64,000 nucleotides of DNA, taken from assembly GCF_002556635.1 (NCBI RefSeq), contig NZ_MWMO01000008.1:62001-126000 (forward strand), written 5' to 3'. Origin of the DNA: Novosphingobium sp. PC22D (GTDB lineage: Bacteria > Pseudomonadota > Alphaproteobacteria > Sphingomonadales > Sphingomonadaceae). Made by a program: the position numbers and the translations under genes. Below are positions 39,177-47,079 of the stretch, in pieces (the stretch's first letter is position 1; every line of letters begins with the position of its first letter). The notes under the pieces are model-generated. The model was not told where the DNA came from. It saw only the letters and a program-made list of their open reading frames with translations, and ran no database searches.

Positions 39177-39638
39177 ATGAACGCTCTTTTCTCACTCGTT
39201 CCCGAAGCCGTGTTGGCGACTTCGGAAAACAGCAAGGACGCGATCCTTGACCGCCTCTCGCGGCTGTTTGCCGAGGTTTACGATCTCGACATGCCGACGG
39301 TCCGTGCCGCGCTGCTCGAACGTGAGCAGCTCGGCAGCACCGGCTTCGGGCGACGGTTCGCGATTCCCCATGCCCGCATCGGCAAGCTCAACTGGCCGGT
39401 CGCGGCGATCATGCGCCTGTCCTCACCGGTCGACTTCGATTCGGCCGACGGCCAGCCGGTCGACATCGTGTTCGGGCTGCTCTCGCCCGAGGGTGCGGGC
39501 GCGAGCCATCTGCACGCGCTCGCCGCGATCTCGCGGACCATGCGCGACGAGCGGATGCACGAGGCGCTGGTGGCGGCTCCGGGACCGGAAGCGATCTACA
39601 GTCTCCTCAGCAATGTCATCGATCGCGACGCCGCCTGA
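39177..39638 (+). CDS. ptsN: Nitrogen PTS enzyme IIA (PtsN)
   Basis: The 153-residue protein has the EIIA-Ntr fold with the phosphorylated histidine His65 in FAIPHARIGKL. It works in the nitrogen-related phosphotransferase chain (PtsP-PtsO-PtsN), which senses cell state rather than transporting sugar. It is next to hpf, as in many proteobacteria. Its 3' end overlaps the following thioesterase gene by 26 bp. Confidence 0.93.
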   Translation: MNALFSLVPEAVLATSENSKDAILDRLSRLFAEVYDLDMPTVRAALLEREQLGSTGFGRRFAIPHARIGKLNWPVAAIMRLSSPVDFDSADGQPVDIVFGLLSPEGAGASHLHALAAISRTMRDERMHEALVAAPGPEAIYSLLSNVIDRDAA

Positions 39639-40101
39639 CGGCAGCGGAGCTGCGCCGCATTGGCGGGCGCTCGAAGGTCTCTATGCCTCGGCCCCGGTAA
39701 ACGCGCTGTTCCGCTCCTCGCTCGAGATTCCCGGCGAAGGCCTCTCCCGCATCCGCTTCGAGGTCGAGCCGCAGTGCTTCCATGCCGCCGGCGCCGCGCA
39801 CGGGACGATCTATTTCAAGATGCTCGACGACGCGGCCTTCTATGCCGCGAACACGCTCGTGACCGACCGCTTTTTGCTCACGACGTCTTTCAACCTGCAC
39901 TTCTCCGCGCCGCTACATGCCGGGCCGGTCACCGCCGAGGGCCGCTGGATCAGCGGCAGACGGCGCGTGCTCGTCGCCGAGGCGTTCCTGCTCGATCGGG
40001 ACGGCGAGGAAGTGGGACGCGGCACCGGCACCTTCATGCGCTCGCGGATCGCTCTGTCGAGCCTGGCGGGCTATGCCCAGCCCACGACCGGCGACGCCTG
40101 A
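39613..40101 (+). CDS. PaaI family hotdog-fold thioesterase
   Basis: The 162-residue protein is a hotdog-fold thioesterase. The catalytic-helix segment is AAHGTIYFKMLDDAAFYA (about 57-74), with the acid residues after the conserved glycine. It should hydrolyse an acyl-CoA of unknown type. The ATG at 39613 begins 26 bp inside ptsN; another in-frame start would cut the domain's N-terminus, so this overlap is probably real. Confidence 0.85.
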   Translation: MSSIATPPDGSGAAPHWRALEGLYASAPVNALFRSSLEIPGEGLSRIRFEVEPQCFHAAGAAHGTIYFKMLDDAAFYAANTLVTDRFLLTTSFNLHFSAPLHAGPVTAEGRWISGRRRVLVAEAFLLDRDGEEVGRGTGTFMRSRIALSSLAGYAQPTTGDA

Positions 40102-40102
40102 C

Positions 40103-40432
40103 ATGGAGGATGCCCGCCTTCCCGCGCACCTGGAGGTTTCGGGCCTCATCCGCCGCGTCCAGGCGGAAGGCGGTTTCGCGACGGTCCTCAGCAAGGGCGA
40201 GCATGACGCCGGGACGATCATGATCGTCGTCACCGACAGCGGCCGCAACGGCCGCGCCTACGAACGCATGCCGCAACTCGACGGCAGCCGGACATGGACC
40301 GTCTCGAAGCGCGAGGACCCGGAAAATCCCGCCGAGTTCGCGGAATATCTGGCTCGGCGGGGCAATCAGGACCCCGACTTATGGGTCGTCGAGCTGGATA
40401 TCGCAGATGGAGAACGGTTCATCGCACCCTAA
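40103..40432 (+). CDS. DUF1491 family protein
   Basis: The 109-residue protein matches DUF1491, a family limited mainly to alphaproteobacteria, with RLPAHLEVSGLIRRVQAEGGF near the start (about 5-25) and the C-terminal DLWVVELDIADGERF. It is small, alpha-beta and soluble; no function is known. It starts 1 bp after the thioesterase stop, so the two are probably cotranslated. Confidence 0.85.
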   Translation: MEDARLPAHLEVSGLIRRVQAEGGFATVLSKGEHDAGTIMIVVTDSGRNGRAYERMPQLDGSRTWTVSKREDPENPAEFAEYLARRGNQDPDLWVVELDIADGERFIAP

Positions 40433-40440
40433 GCTATGAT

Positions 40441-40461
40441 CAGTTGACTGTCACGCAACTG
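40441..40461. repeat. Inverted repeat after the DUF1491 gene
   Basis: CAGTTG and CAACTG flank a 9-bp spacer. It may be a small 3' hairpin or an operator for the downstream sleB-like gene. No U-run follows. The rest of the 199-bp gap to that gene shows nothing I can assign. Confidence 0.3.
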
Positions 40462-40631
40462 GCTGTAGAGGCGCCCTCGCTCACGCGAAAGCGGCCGGGG
40501 CAGCATATCGGCTGACCGGCTAGCACGCAGACGGGGAGCCGTCGGCAGGCACGTTCGAACAATCAACGCCTCTGGGAGGCAGTTCGTTCCCGCCTGTGAC
40601 GGACGGACTCACCGCACTTGATCATTTGGAA

Positions 40632-41273
40632 ATGCGAATAAAGCTCAGACTTGCCAGCGCAAGCGCGCTGGCTGCTACTTTGTGCACCGCACTGATCAGC
40701 GCCACGGGTTCGGGCGCGGCCGCCGAGGAGAGGACTCCCGTCGCGGTCGAACAGGAACCCAGCACGCGGTTCGTTTCCGAGCCGGTCGTGCAGGCCGTTC
40801 CCGAATCGGCCGGGACCGCCGAGAGCGAAACCTCCGCGCCCACGACCGCGCCGATGACGGCCGAATCGCTGCGCGAACTGGTTGCCGCGCAATCGGTCCC
40901 CCAGGAACTCGACCGGCAGATGAATTGCCTCGCGGGTGCGATCTATTTCGAATCGCGCGGCGAATCGCTCGGCGGCCAGCTCGCCGTCGGCCGGGTGATC
41001 GTGAACCGTGCCGCCTCGCACCGTTTCCCGGACACCTACTGCGGCGTCGTCTTCCAGCGCTCGCAGTTCTCGTTCGTGCGCGGCAACGCGATGCCCGCCA
41101 TCCGCAAGAACTCGGCCGCGTGGCGCAGCGCCGTCGCCGTCGCCAAGATCGCGGACCAGGCCGCCTGGGACAGCCCGGCCAAGGGCGCGCTGTTCTTCCA
41201 CGCCGCACGCGTGTCTCCCGGCTGGCGCCTCACCCGCCTCGCCCGCGTGGACAACCACATCTTCTATCGCTGA
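40632..41273 (+). CDS. Cell wall hydrolase, SleB family, exported
   Basis: The 213-residue protein has an N-terminal hydrophobic segment (RLASASALAATLCTALISA) and a proline/threonine/glutamate-rich linker of about 55 residues. Its C-terminal hydrolase_2 (SleB) domain has the catalytic glutamate Glu107 in AIYFESRGES. In spores SleB is a lytic transglycosylase; in alphaproteobacteria the relatives probably remodel peptidoglycan. ATG 40632 is chosen because an upstream GTG at 40596 would precede the signal peptide. Confidence 0.85.
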   Translation: MRIKLRLASASALAATLCTALISATGSGAAAEERTPVAVEQEPSTRFVSEPVVQAVPESAGTAESETSAPTTAPMTAESLRELVAAQSVPQELDRQMNCLAGAIYFESRGESLGGQLAVGRVIVNRAASHRFPDTYCGVVFQRSQFSFVRGNAMPAIRKNSAAWRSAVAVAKIADQAAWDSPAKGALFFHAARVSPGWRLTRLARVDNHIFYR

Positions 41274-41279
41274 GGTCTT

Positions 41280-41306
41280 GCCGGGTGCTGCTTGGCGGCA
41301 CCCGGC
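41280..41306. terminator. Hairpin between convergent sleB-like gene and exonuclease III gene
   Basis: GCCGGGTGC and GCACCCGGC form a 9-bp perfect stem with a 9-nt loop between two convergent genes. Without a U-run it is a candidate shared 3'-end hairpin. Confidence 0.5.
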
Positions 41307-41322
41307 CCGTGCCCACGCGGGG

Positions 41323-42111
41323 CTAGGCCGCGAGTCTCACCCACACAGGCGCGTGATCGCTGGCCTTCTCGCGGCCGCGGTGGGCCTTGTCGACGCCGCA
41401 ATCCACGAGGCGGTCGGCCAGTTCGGGCGAGAGCAGCGCATGGTCGATACGAAAGCCGTGGTCGCGCTGCCAGGCGCCCGCCTGGTAGTCCCAGTAGGTC
41501 CACACGCCGCCGCGCGGGTTGTGCGTGCGCAAGGCGTCGGTCCAGCCGTCGCCGAGCAGGCGGGCATAGGCGTCGCGCGACTCGGGCTGCATCAGGGCAT
41601 CGGCGGCCATCGCCGGCGGTGACCAGACGTCGCTATCGGTCGGGATGACGTTGTAGTCGCCAGTGACGATCGCGGGGACTTCCTCCCTCGCGATGGCCTC
41701 CATGCGCTCGCGCAGCCGCCGCATCCAGCGCAGCTTGTAATCGAACTTGGGCCCCGGCTGGGGATTGCCGTTGGGCAGGTAGATGCACGCGACGCGAATG
41801 CCGAAGACATCGGCCTCGATATAGCGCGAATGATCATCCTCGGGCTCGCCCTCGAGCCCGCGCCGCACCTCGACCGGGGTCTCGCCGTCAGCGAGAATGG
41901 CGACGCCGTTGAAGCTCTTCTGTCCGTGCCAGATCGCCTTGTAGCCGATCTTCTCGAAGGCATCGGCAGGAAAGCCCTCGTCCTGGCTCTTGATCTCCTG
42001 CAGACAGGCGACCTGGGGCCGCGTCTCCTCGAGCCACTCGAGCAAGCGCGGCAGCCGCGCCTTGACGCCGTTGATGTTGAATGAGGCGACCTTGATCGCG
42101 ATACCGGTCAC
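41323..42111 (-). CDS. xthA: Exodeoxyribonuclease III (AP endonuclease)
   Basis: The 262-residue protein repairs abasic sites and 3' blocks. Conserved residues include FNING (Asn12), LQEIK (Glu39), GDYNVIPTD and a final SDHAPVWV with the catalytic His. The GTG at 42111 matches the usual exonuclease III start and lies 10 bp after erpA; earlier in-frame codons would run into that gene. Confidence 0.94.
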   Translation of the reverse strand: MTGIAIKVASFNINGVKARLPRLLEWLEETRPQVACLQEIKSQDEGFPADAFEKIGYKAIWHGQKSFNGVAILADGETPVEVRRGLEGEPEDDHSRYIEADVFGIRVACIYLPNGNPQPGPKFDYKLRWMRRLRERMEAIAREEVPAIVTGDYNVIPTDSDVWSPPAMAADALMQPESRDAYARLLGDGWTDALRTHNPRGGVWTYWDYQAGAWQRDHGFRIDHALLSPELADRLVDCGVDKAHRGREKASDHAPVWVRLAA

Positions 42112-42121
42112 GTCGCCGCGC

Positions 42122-42454
42122 TCAGACGGCGAAACTGGTGCCGCAGCCGCAGCCCGAGGCGGCCTGCGGGTTCTCCACACGGAATGCCGATCCGCCGAGC
42201 GATTCAACGAAATCGACCACGCTGCCCGAGACGAGATCGAGGCTCACCGCATCGACCACGAGCCGCACCGCGTCGGTCTGCGTCACGTTGTCGTCGTCGT
42301 CGACCGTCTCGGCGAGGCCGAACTTGTACTGAAAGCCCGAGCAGCCGCCGCCCTCGACCGAAAGCCGCAGGATCGCTGGCTTGCCCTGCTTTTCGGCGAT
42401 CGCGGCCACTCGCTTGGCGGCGGCGGGGCTGAGGGTTACGGTTTGCTGGTCCAT
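42122..42454 (-). CDS. erpA: Iron-sulfur cluster insertion protein ErpA
   Basis: The 110-residue A-type carrier has the three cluster-ligand cysteines: Cys38 (GGGCSGF), Cys102 and Cys104 (SGCGCGTSF). It transfers Fe-S clusters to target enzymes. The neighbouring exonuclease III gene is probably cotranscribed (10 bp). Confidence 0.94.
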   Translation of the reverse strand: MDQQTVTLSPAAAKRVAAIAEKQGKPAILRLSVEGGGCSGFQYKFGLAETVDDDDNVTQTDAVRLVVDAVSLDLVSGSVVDFVESLGGSAFRVENPQAASGCGCGTSFAV

Positions 42455-42526
42455 AGCCGAAATGTAGGCGCCACGGGGCCTTGCGGCAAGCGCCCTGCAC
42501 GTTGGAATTCGCGTGCCGCCCGCTCG

Positions 42527-42955
42527 TCAGGCGGTCTGGATGTAGCTGCGCATCGCCTCGGCTTCGCTCTCGATGGCATCGATCCGGTGCTTCACCAGGT
42601 CCCCGATCGAAACGAGCGCGATCATCGTCCCGTTTTCCATCACCGGCAGGTGCCGGAAGCGGCGGCGGGTCATCAGCGACAGCGCGGCGAGCACCGAGGT
42701 GCCGGGCTCCACCGTCACCGCGGGCGCGGTCATCACTTCGGCCACGGCCTTGTCGAGCACGCCCGGCCCATGTTCATGCAGCCGGTAGATCACGTCGCGT
42801 TCGGAGAAGATGCCGGCAAGCTTGTCACCGTCGAGCACGGGCAGCGCGCCGATGCGGCGTTCGGACAGCGTCGCCACCGCCTCGCTCACTTTCGTCGAGA
42901 CCTGGCAGGTGAGGACGGGGTAGTCGCGGCCCTCGATAATACGACCTACAGTCAT
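42527..42955 (-). CDS. CBS-domain protein
   Basis: The 142-residue protein consists almost only of two CBS repeats. The first contains ALPVLDGDKLAGIFSERDV and the second LPVMENGTMIALVSIGDLV. Such domains bind adenosyl nucleotides and regulate partners; the partner is unknown. The ATG at 42955 is preferred; an upstream in-frame ATG at 43015 would add 20 residues without a clear ribosome-binding site. A 137-bp gap separates it from the next, divergent gene. Confidence 0.88.
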   Translation of the reverse strand: MTVGRIIEGRDYPVLTCQVSTKVSEAVATLSERRIGALPVLDGDKLAGIFSERDVIYRLHEHGPGVLDKAVAEVMTAPAVTVEPGTSVLAALSLMTRRRFRHLPVMENGTMIALVSIGDLVKHRIDAIESEAEAMRSYIQTA

Positions 42956-43092
42956 TCCATCGCTCCCATGTTTGTCGTGTTTCGCGAATGTAACACGAGC
43001 CGGCGGGCGCGCCAATCAGACCCGGGGCGCGAACGGGCCGTCCGTCCGGGGGGCTTGCGATAGGTCCGCACAATCGCCAATGACGGAACACG

Positions 43093-43389
43093 ATGGTTCC
43101 ACGCTCCCCTCTCGACGATCCGAACAACGCCGCCTTCGCCTGGGCGCGCTATCGCCGGATCATGCGCTGGATGATGCTTGCCACGCTGACGCTGGTGGGC
43201 GGCTCGATCTGGCTGCTCTATCGCAGCAACGGGCCCGTCTCGATCCATCTCTACATCGCCACCGCGCTCGGCCTCGGCTTCACCATGCTGCTCGCCTCCG
43301 CGCTGATGGGGCTGGTGTTCCTGTCGAGCGGAACCGGCCACGACGAATCGATCATCGATCCGCTGGAGGATGATCACGGCTGGAACTAG
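43093..43389 (+). CDS. Two-span membrane protein of unknown function
   Basis: The 98-residue protein has two hydrophobic segments (WMMLATLTLVGGSIWLLYRS and LYIATALGLGFTMLLASALM), short cytosolic ends and an acidic tail. I do not recognise a family; similar short proteins occur in sphingomonads. The nearest same-strand genes are not close enough for an operon. Confidence 0.72.
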   Translation: MVPRSPLDDPNNAAFAWARYRRIMRWMMLATLTLVGGSIWLLYRSNGPVSIHLYIATALGLGFTMLLASALMGLVFLSSGTGHDESIIDPLEDDHGWN

Positions 43390-43462
43390 CGGTGGCGCGG
43401 TTCGGGCGGCGGTCCGACTCGTCAGCGGTTCCGGCCCGGGCCCGTTCTCGAAGCCTGCCTGC

Positions 43463-43840
43463 TCAGTCCTGCGCGGGTCGCAGTCGAAATTCCTCGACGG
43501 GCTGGCCGCCGATCAGGTGTTCCTGGATGATGCGCTCGAGCACCTCGGGCGTGCACGAGTGGTACCAGACGCCATCGGGCCAGACGACCGCGGTCGGCCC
43601 GGCAAGGCAGATCCGCAGGCAATCGGCCTTGGTCCGCGCGACGCCGCCGCCGCGTCCGTCGAGGCCGAGTTCCTTCAGCCGCTTCTTCAGGTATTTCCAC
43701 GAGGCGGCGCCGACTTCGGGCTTGCAGCACTTGGCCTTCTGCGGTTCGGCGCAAAGGAAGATGTGGCGGCTGATGCCGCTGCCGCCCGCCTTGGCCAGCG
43801 CCTCGCTCGCCAGGGCGATTTCGCGTCGCGAGTTGCTCAT
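43463..43840 (-). CDS. (2Fe-2S) ferredoxin-fold domain protein
   Basis: The 125-residue protein has the thioredoxin-like [2Fe-2S] fold of the type found in NuoE and similar short proteins. Cysteines are at 30, 38, 39, 74 and 78, in [16 protein letters not shown] and [14 protein letters not shown]. It may transfer electrons or bind a partner; the partner is unknown. The start overlaps the upstream thioesterase stop by 4 bp. Confidence 0.87.
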   Translation of the reverse strand: MSNSRREIALASEALAKAGGSGISRHIFLCAEPQKAKCCKPEVGAASWKYLKKRLKELGLDGRGGGVARTKADCLRICLAGPTAVVWPDGVWYHSCTPEVLERIIQEHLIGGQPVEEFRLRPAQD

Positions 43841-44265
43841 GGCTCCAGCTTCCACGTATCGCAGCTCGTGGTCAATTCGGGCGAGAGCGGCGCGGGCCGG
43901 CCGCCCACGATATTGACCAGCGTGGCGCGCGCGAAGGCCATCGGCTTGCCGTTCTGGGTAACGAGCTGCGCCAGGGTCCGGCTGGTGCGCCCCACCGCCG
44001 CGACGCCGATGTGCATGTCGAGCTCGTCGAGCCCGGCTTCTCCCAGATATTCGATGTGCAGGCTGGCGACCATCGAGGTGCGCGTGCCGTCGCGCAGCGT
44101 CGTCTCGGTCGCGTGATGGAACTTGACCCGGCCGTGCTCGATGATCTGCGCCATCGCCGCGTTGTTGATGTGCAGATTGACGTCGAGGTCGCCGAACCGC
44201 GGCTCGATCGTGGTGTGATAGGGATAGCGCGCGGGATCGAGCAGCGCGGGATCGGGTCTGGCCAT
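43837..44265 (-). CDS. Hotdog-fold thioesterase (4-hydroxybenzoyl-CoA type)
   Basis: The 142-residue protein has the 4HBT-type hotdog fold, with [20 protein letters not shown] (motif with the catalytic-region Asp and His-Asn) near the N-terminus, at about residues 22-41. It probably hydrolyses an acyl-CoA. It is coupled to the ferredoxin-fold gene downstream. Confidence 0.87.
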   Translation of the reverse strand: MARPDPALLDPARYPYHTTIEPRFGDLDVNLHINNAAMAQIIEHGRVKFHHATETTLRDGTRTSMVASLHIEYLGEAGLDELDMHIGVAAVGRTSRTLAQLVTQNGKPMAFARATLVNIVGGRPAPLSPELTTSCDTWKLEP

Positions 44266-44304
44266 GCGCCTGGACGTAGGGTGCGCCGGCGCGGAGGTCC
44301 AGCC

Positions 44305-44793
44305 TCAGTCCTTCTTGCCCACGATCCTTGCGATCTCCGCGGCGACGAGCTGCTCGACCATCGGCGGCAGGTTCTTGTCGAGCCATTCGGCGAGCGCGGG
44401 GCGCAGCAGTTCGCGCACGAGGCCTTCGAGCGAGGTCTCGCCCGAACGGACGATCTGCGGCGGCGCGCCCGGCTTGGCGAGCATTGCCAGCGCGGCGAGC
44501 GATTCGCGCATGTTGGCCTGGGCCTCCGACGTGAGCAGCGGACCGGTCTCGCCGTCCTGGTCCTCGTCTTCGTCGAATTGATCCTCGAAGTCGCTGTATT
44601 CGGCCATCGCGCCGAGATCGAGCACGTCCTCTTCGGGGAAGGTCTCCGTCTCTTCGGCGGTCTTGGGATCGCTTACGCCTTCGGTCTCGCGGCGGTGCCG
44701 TTCCTGCGCCGCGCTGTCGCGGTTGTCGCGGGCGATGACCTTCTTGATCGAGTCGAGAATCTCCTCGACGGTCGGTTCTCCGGCCTGACGCAT
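44305..44793 (-). CDS. PopZ-like polar organising protein (DUF2497)
   Basis: The 162-residue protein has the PopZ N-terminal motif [18 protein letters not shown] (6-23), then an acidic, disordered middle ([11 protein letters not shown]), and the conserved C-terminal helices [20 protein letters not shown]. In Caulobacter PopZ forms pole microdomains that anchor ParB-parS. The ATG at 44793 has AAGGGGG 10 bp upstream; an in-frame GTG at 44823 overlaps the TolC stop (GTGA) and is an alternative. Confidence 0.88.
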   Translation of the reverse strand: MRQAGEPTVEEILDSIKKVIARDNRDSAAQERHRRETEGVSDPKTAEETETFPEEDVLDLGAMAEYSDFEDQFDEDEDQDGETGPLLTSEAQANMRESLAALAMLAKPGAPPQIVRSGETSLEGLVRELLRPALAEWLDKNLPPMVEQLVAAEIARIVGKKD

Positions 44794-44819
44794 TCGCTTA
44801 CCCCCTTGCGCGCGCTCGT

Positions 44820-46268
44820 TCACTGTTCCGGTATGTTCCCGTCCTGAACCGGCGTGTCAACGGTCCGAGTGGACCGGGCGACCGTGGCGCGATCATCGTC
44901 CCAGTCGAACCATTTCCCGCGTACGCGCCGATAGTTAACATCGGGATCATAAAGGCGCTCGAGCGAAAGGTCGAGGTCGCGCGCCTCGGCGCGACCCATC
45001 GCCGCCAGCAAGGTGAACCCGGCGACATAGGCGTTGCGCCGCGCCTGGACGAGGCGGACATTGGCGTCGAGCAATTCCTGTTCGGCATTGAGAATGTCGA
45101 GGATCGTGCGGTTGCCCACCGAGTTTTCGGCCCGCACGCCCTCCAGGCTGAGGTCGGCGGCGTCGACCGCGACCTGCTGCGAGCGGATCAGTTCGTTCGC
45201 CGCCATCCAGGAGGTATAGGCGGAACGGGTCTGCGCGATCACGTCGCGTTCGGTGGCGATCTCGGTCTCCAGCGCGGCGGAGGCCTGCGCCTGCGCCTGG
45301 CGGCGCTGCGCGGCCGGCAGGCCGCCCTGGAAGATCGGGATCGTGACCCTGGCGCCGGCCTGCGCGGTCTTTTCGGTCTGGTTGAACTGCGCCGAGGTCG
45401 GCCCGCCGAGCGTGTCGAAATAGTTGTTGTAGCCGCCCGAGGAATAGAGGCTCACCGTCGGCAGCCGGCCTGATCCGGCGACGTCGATGTCGTTCTCGGC
45501 GGCATCGACGCGCGCTTTGGCGGCGAGGATATCCGGGTTGTTCTCCAGCGCGATGGCGACCGCTTCCTGCGGCGTCTCGGGCAGGCCCGGCAGCGGCGGC
45601 GGCGGTTCGAGCGCCTCGGGCGCCTTGCCGACGAGTTGGATGTAGGTCTCGCGCGCGGCGGCGAGGTTGGCTTCGGCGGTCTGCAGGTCGCTCTGCGCGA
45701 TCGCGCGCCGCGACTGCGACTGGGCGACGTCGGTGCGGGTGAGGTCGCCGATCTCGAAGCGGTCGCTGGTCGCTTGCAGGTTGACCTCGAGCACCTCGAC
45801 GTTCTTGCGGTTGAGCCCGACGATCGCCGCGTTCTGGATCACGTCCATGTAGGCGGCGACGACTTGCGAGAAGATCGCGCTTTCCGTCCCGCGCACGTCG
45901 GCCTGCCCCGCCTCCACGCGGTTCTTGGCCGCCTTGACCTGGTTCTTGACCGCGCCGCCCGAATAGATCGGCACGCCGAGATCGACGCCGACCTGCAGCG
46001 CGCGTTCGGGCGCGGTGAAGCTGTTGGGGCTGCGCCTGACGAACTCGGAGTAGGTCGCATCGGCGCTGGCGTTGGGCAGGCCGCGCGCCCTGGCGATCGG
46101 CACGCCTTCGTCGGTCGCGCGTTGCTGCGCGCGCGCGCTTTCCAGCGTCGGATTGGTTTCGTAGGCGAGCACGAGCGCTTCGCGGAGCGTATCGGCGTGG
46201 GCCGATCCGGCGAAGGCGACGAGACCCGCCCCGGCCAGAAGGCCGGCGCGAAGCTGCCCCCAGGGCAT
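44820..46268 (-). CDS. TolC family outer membrane efflux protein
   Basis: The 482-residue protein has an N-terminal signal peptide (GLLAGAGLVAFAGSAHA) and the repeated helical pattern of TolC, with VLAYETNPTLESARAQ and the second-half equivalents. It forms the outer-membrane channel of type I secretion or RND pumps. No pump gene is adjacent; the PCMT-like gene upstream and the PopZ-like gene downstream are close. Confidence 0.93.
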   Translation of the reverse strand: MPWGQLRAGLLAGAGLVAFAGSAHADTLREALVLAYETNPTLESARAQQRATDEGVPIARARGLPNASADATYSEFVRRSPNSFTAPERALQVGVDLGVPIYSGGAVKNQVKAAKNRVEAGQADVRGTESAIFSQVVAAYMDVIQNAAIVGLNRKNVEVLEVNLQATSDRFEIGDLTRTDVAQSQSRRAIAQSDLQTAEANLAAARETYIQLVGKAPEALEPPPPLPGLPETPQEAVAIALENNPDILAAKARVDAAENDIDVAGSGRLPTVSLYSSGGYNNYFDTLGGPTSAQFNQTEKTAQAGARVTIPIFQGGLPAAQRRQAQAQASAALETEIATERDVIAQTRSAYTSWMAANELIRSQQVAVDAADLSLEGVRAENSVGNRTILDILNAEQELLDANVRLVQARRNAYVAGFTLLAAMGRAEARDLDLSLERLYDPDVNYRRVRGKWFDWDDDRATVARSTRTVDTPVQDGNIPEQ

Positions 46269-46270
46269 GG

Positions 46271-46870
46271 TCAGAAGCTCCAGCGCCTTGGCGCGGCGAG
46301 TTCGGGAAGGACGGGAATGCCGATGTCGGCGAGCGGAAGCAGCGACACCATGCCCGCGGCCCTGCGGCCGACGGCGAGGCGGGTGATGCCGTTGACGACC
46401 TCGCCCGTCACGATCCGGCCGTGATCGGCGAGCCGCTCGGCGAGCGCATCGGGCAGGACCTCGATGGCGCCGTCGATCACGATCAGGGTGTAGCCGCCTT
46501 CGCCGGGGTGCGCGGCCTCGGCGGGAGGCACGGCGTCGAGCGAGCCCACGAGCGGGCGCAGCAGGGTGGCGAGGTAGCCTTCGCCGTCGCCAACGAGCAG
46601 CGCCTTGTCGCTCGCCTTCGGGTCCGCTTCGGCCAGCATCCGGCCGTGAACGAGCGGCGCGGCGAGCCAGCGTCCGTCGCCGAGCGGAATGGCGCGATCG
46701 ATGTAGGCCGCGCCGCGCATGGCCTCAGGCACGAAGTCCTCGCGCGGCACCGCGGCCATCGCCGCCAGCACCCAGGGTTCGTTGACGCCGCTGGTCCGCA
46801 GCTGGCTGTCGATCATGGCGCGACGCGCCGCTTCCGATGAAACGGACGGCCGTGCTTCGGTCAAGGTCAT
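46271..46870 (-). CDS. Degenerate protein-L-isoaspartate O-methyltransferase-like protein
   Basis: The 199-residue protein resembles PCMT, which repairs isoaspartyl residues, in MIDSQLRTSGVNEPWVL and VPREDFVPEAMRGAAY. The SAM-binding loop is LLVGDGEGY (91-99) instead of the usual GTGSGY, and the acidic residue that should follow is not obvious, so activity is doubtful. The ATG at 46870 has AGGGAA 9 bp upstream. It ends 2 bp from the TolC start. Confidence 0.8.
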   Translation of the reverse strand: MTLTEARPSVSSEAARRAMIDSQLRTSGVNEPWVLAAMAAVPREDFVPEAMRGAAYIDRAIPLGDGRWLAAPLVHGRMLAEADPKASDKALLVGDGEGYLATLLRPLVGSLDAVPPAEAAHPGEGGYTLIVIDGAIEVLPDALAERLADHGRIVTGEVVNGITRLAVGRRAAGMVSLLPLADIGIPVLPELAAPRRWSF

Positions 46871-47079
46871 CTTGCGCAGTTCCCTCATGCGCCCGCTTCG
46901 CGATAACGAGCCGATCTTTTCGATAGTCCGGCCTTCTATGACATGCGACCGGCGACGCCAAGCGCTTTGACGGAACGGCCCGGGTGTGCCTAGAGACGGA
47001 TCGACGGACGACGGACCCGCTTCGACCGGGGCCGATCCGCGATCTCATGGACTGCGAAGGCGCGAGGAGCGAAGCAAAA

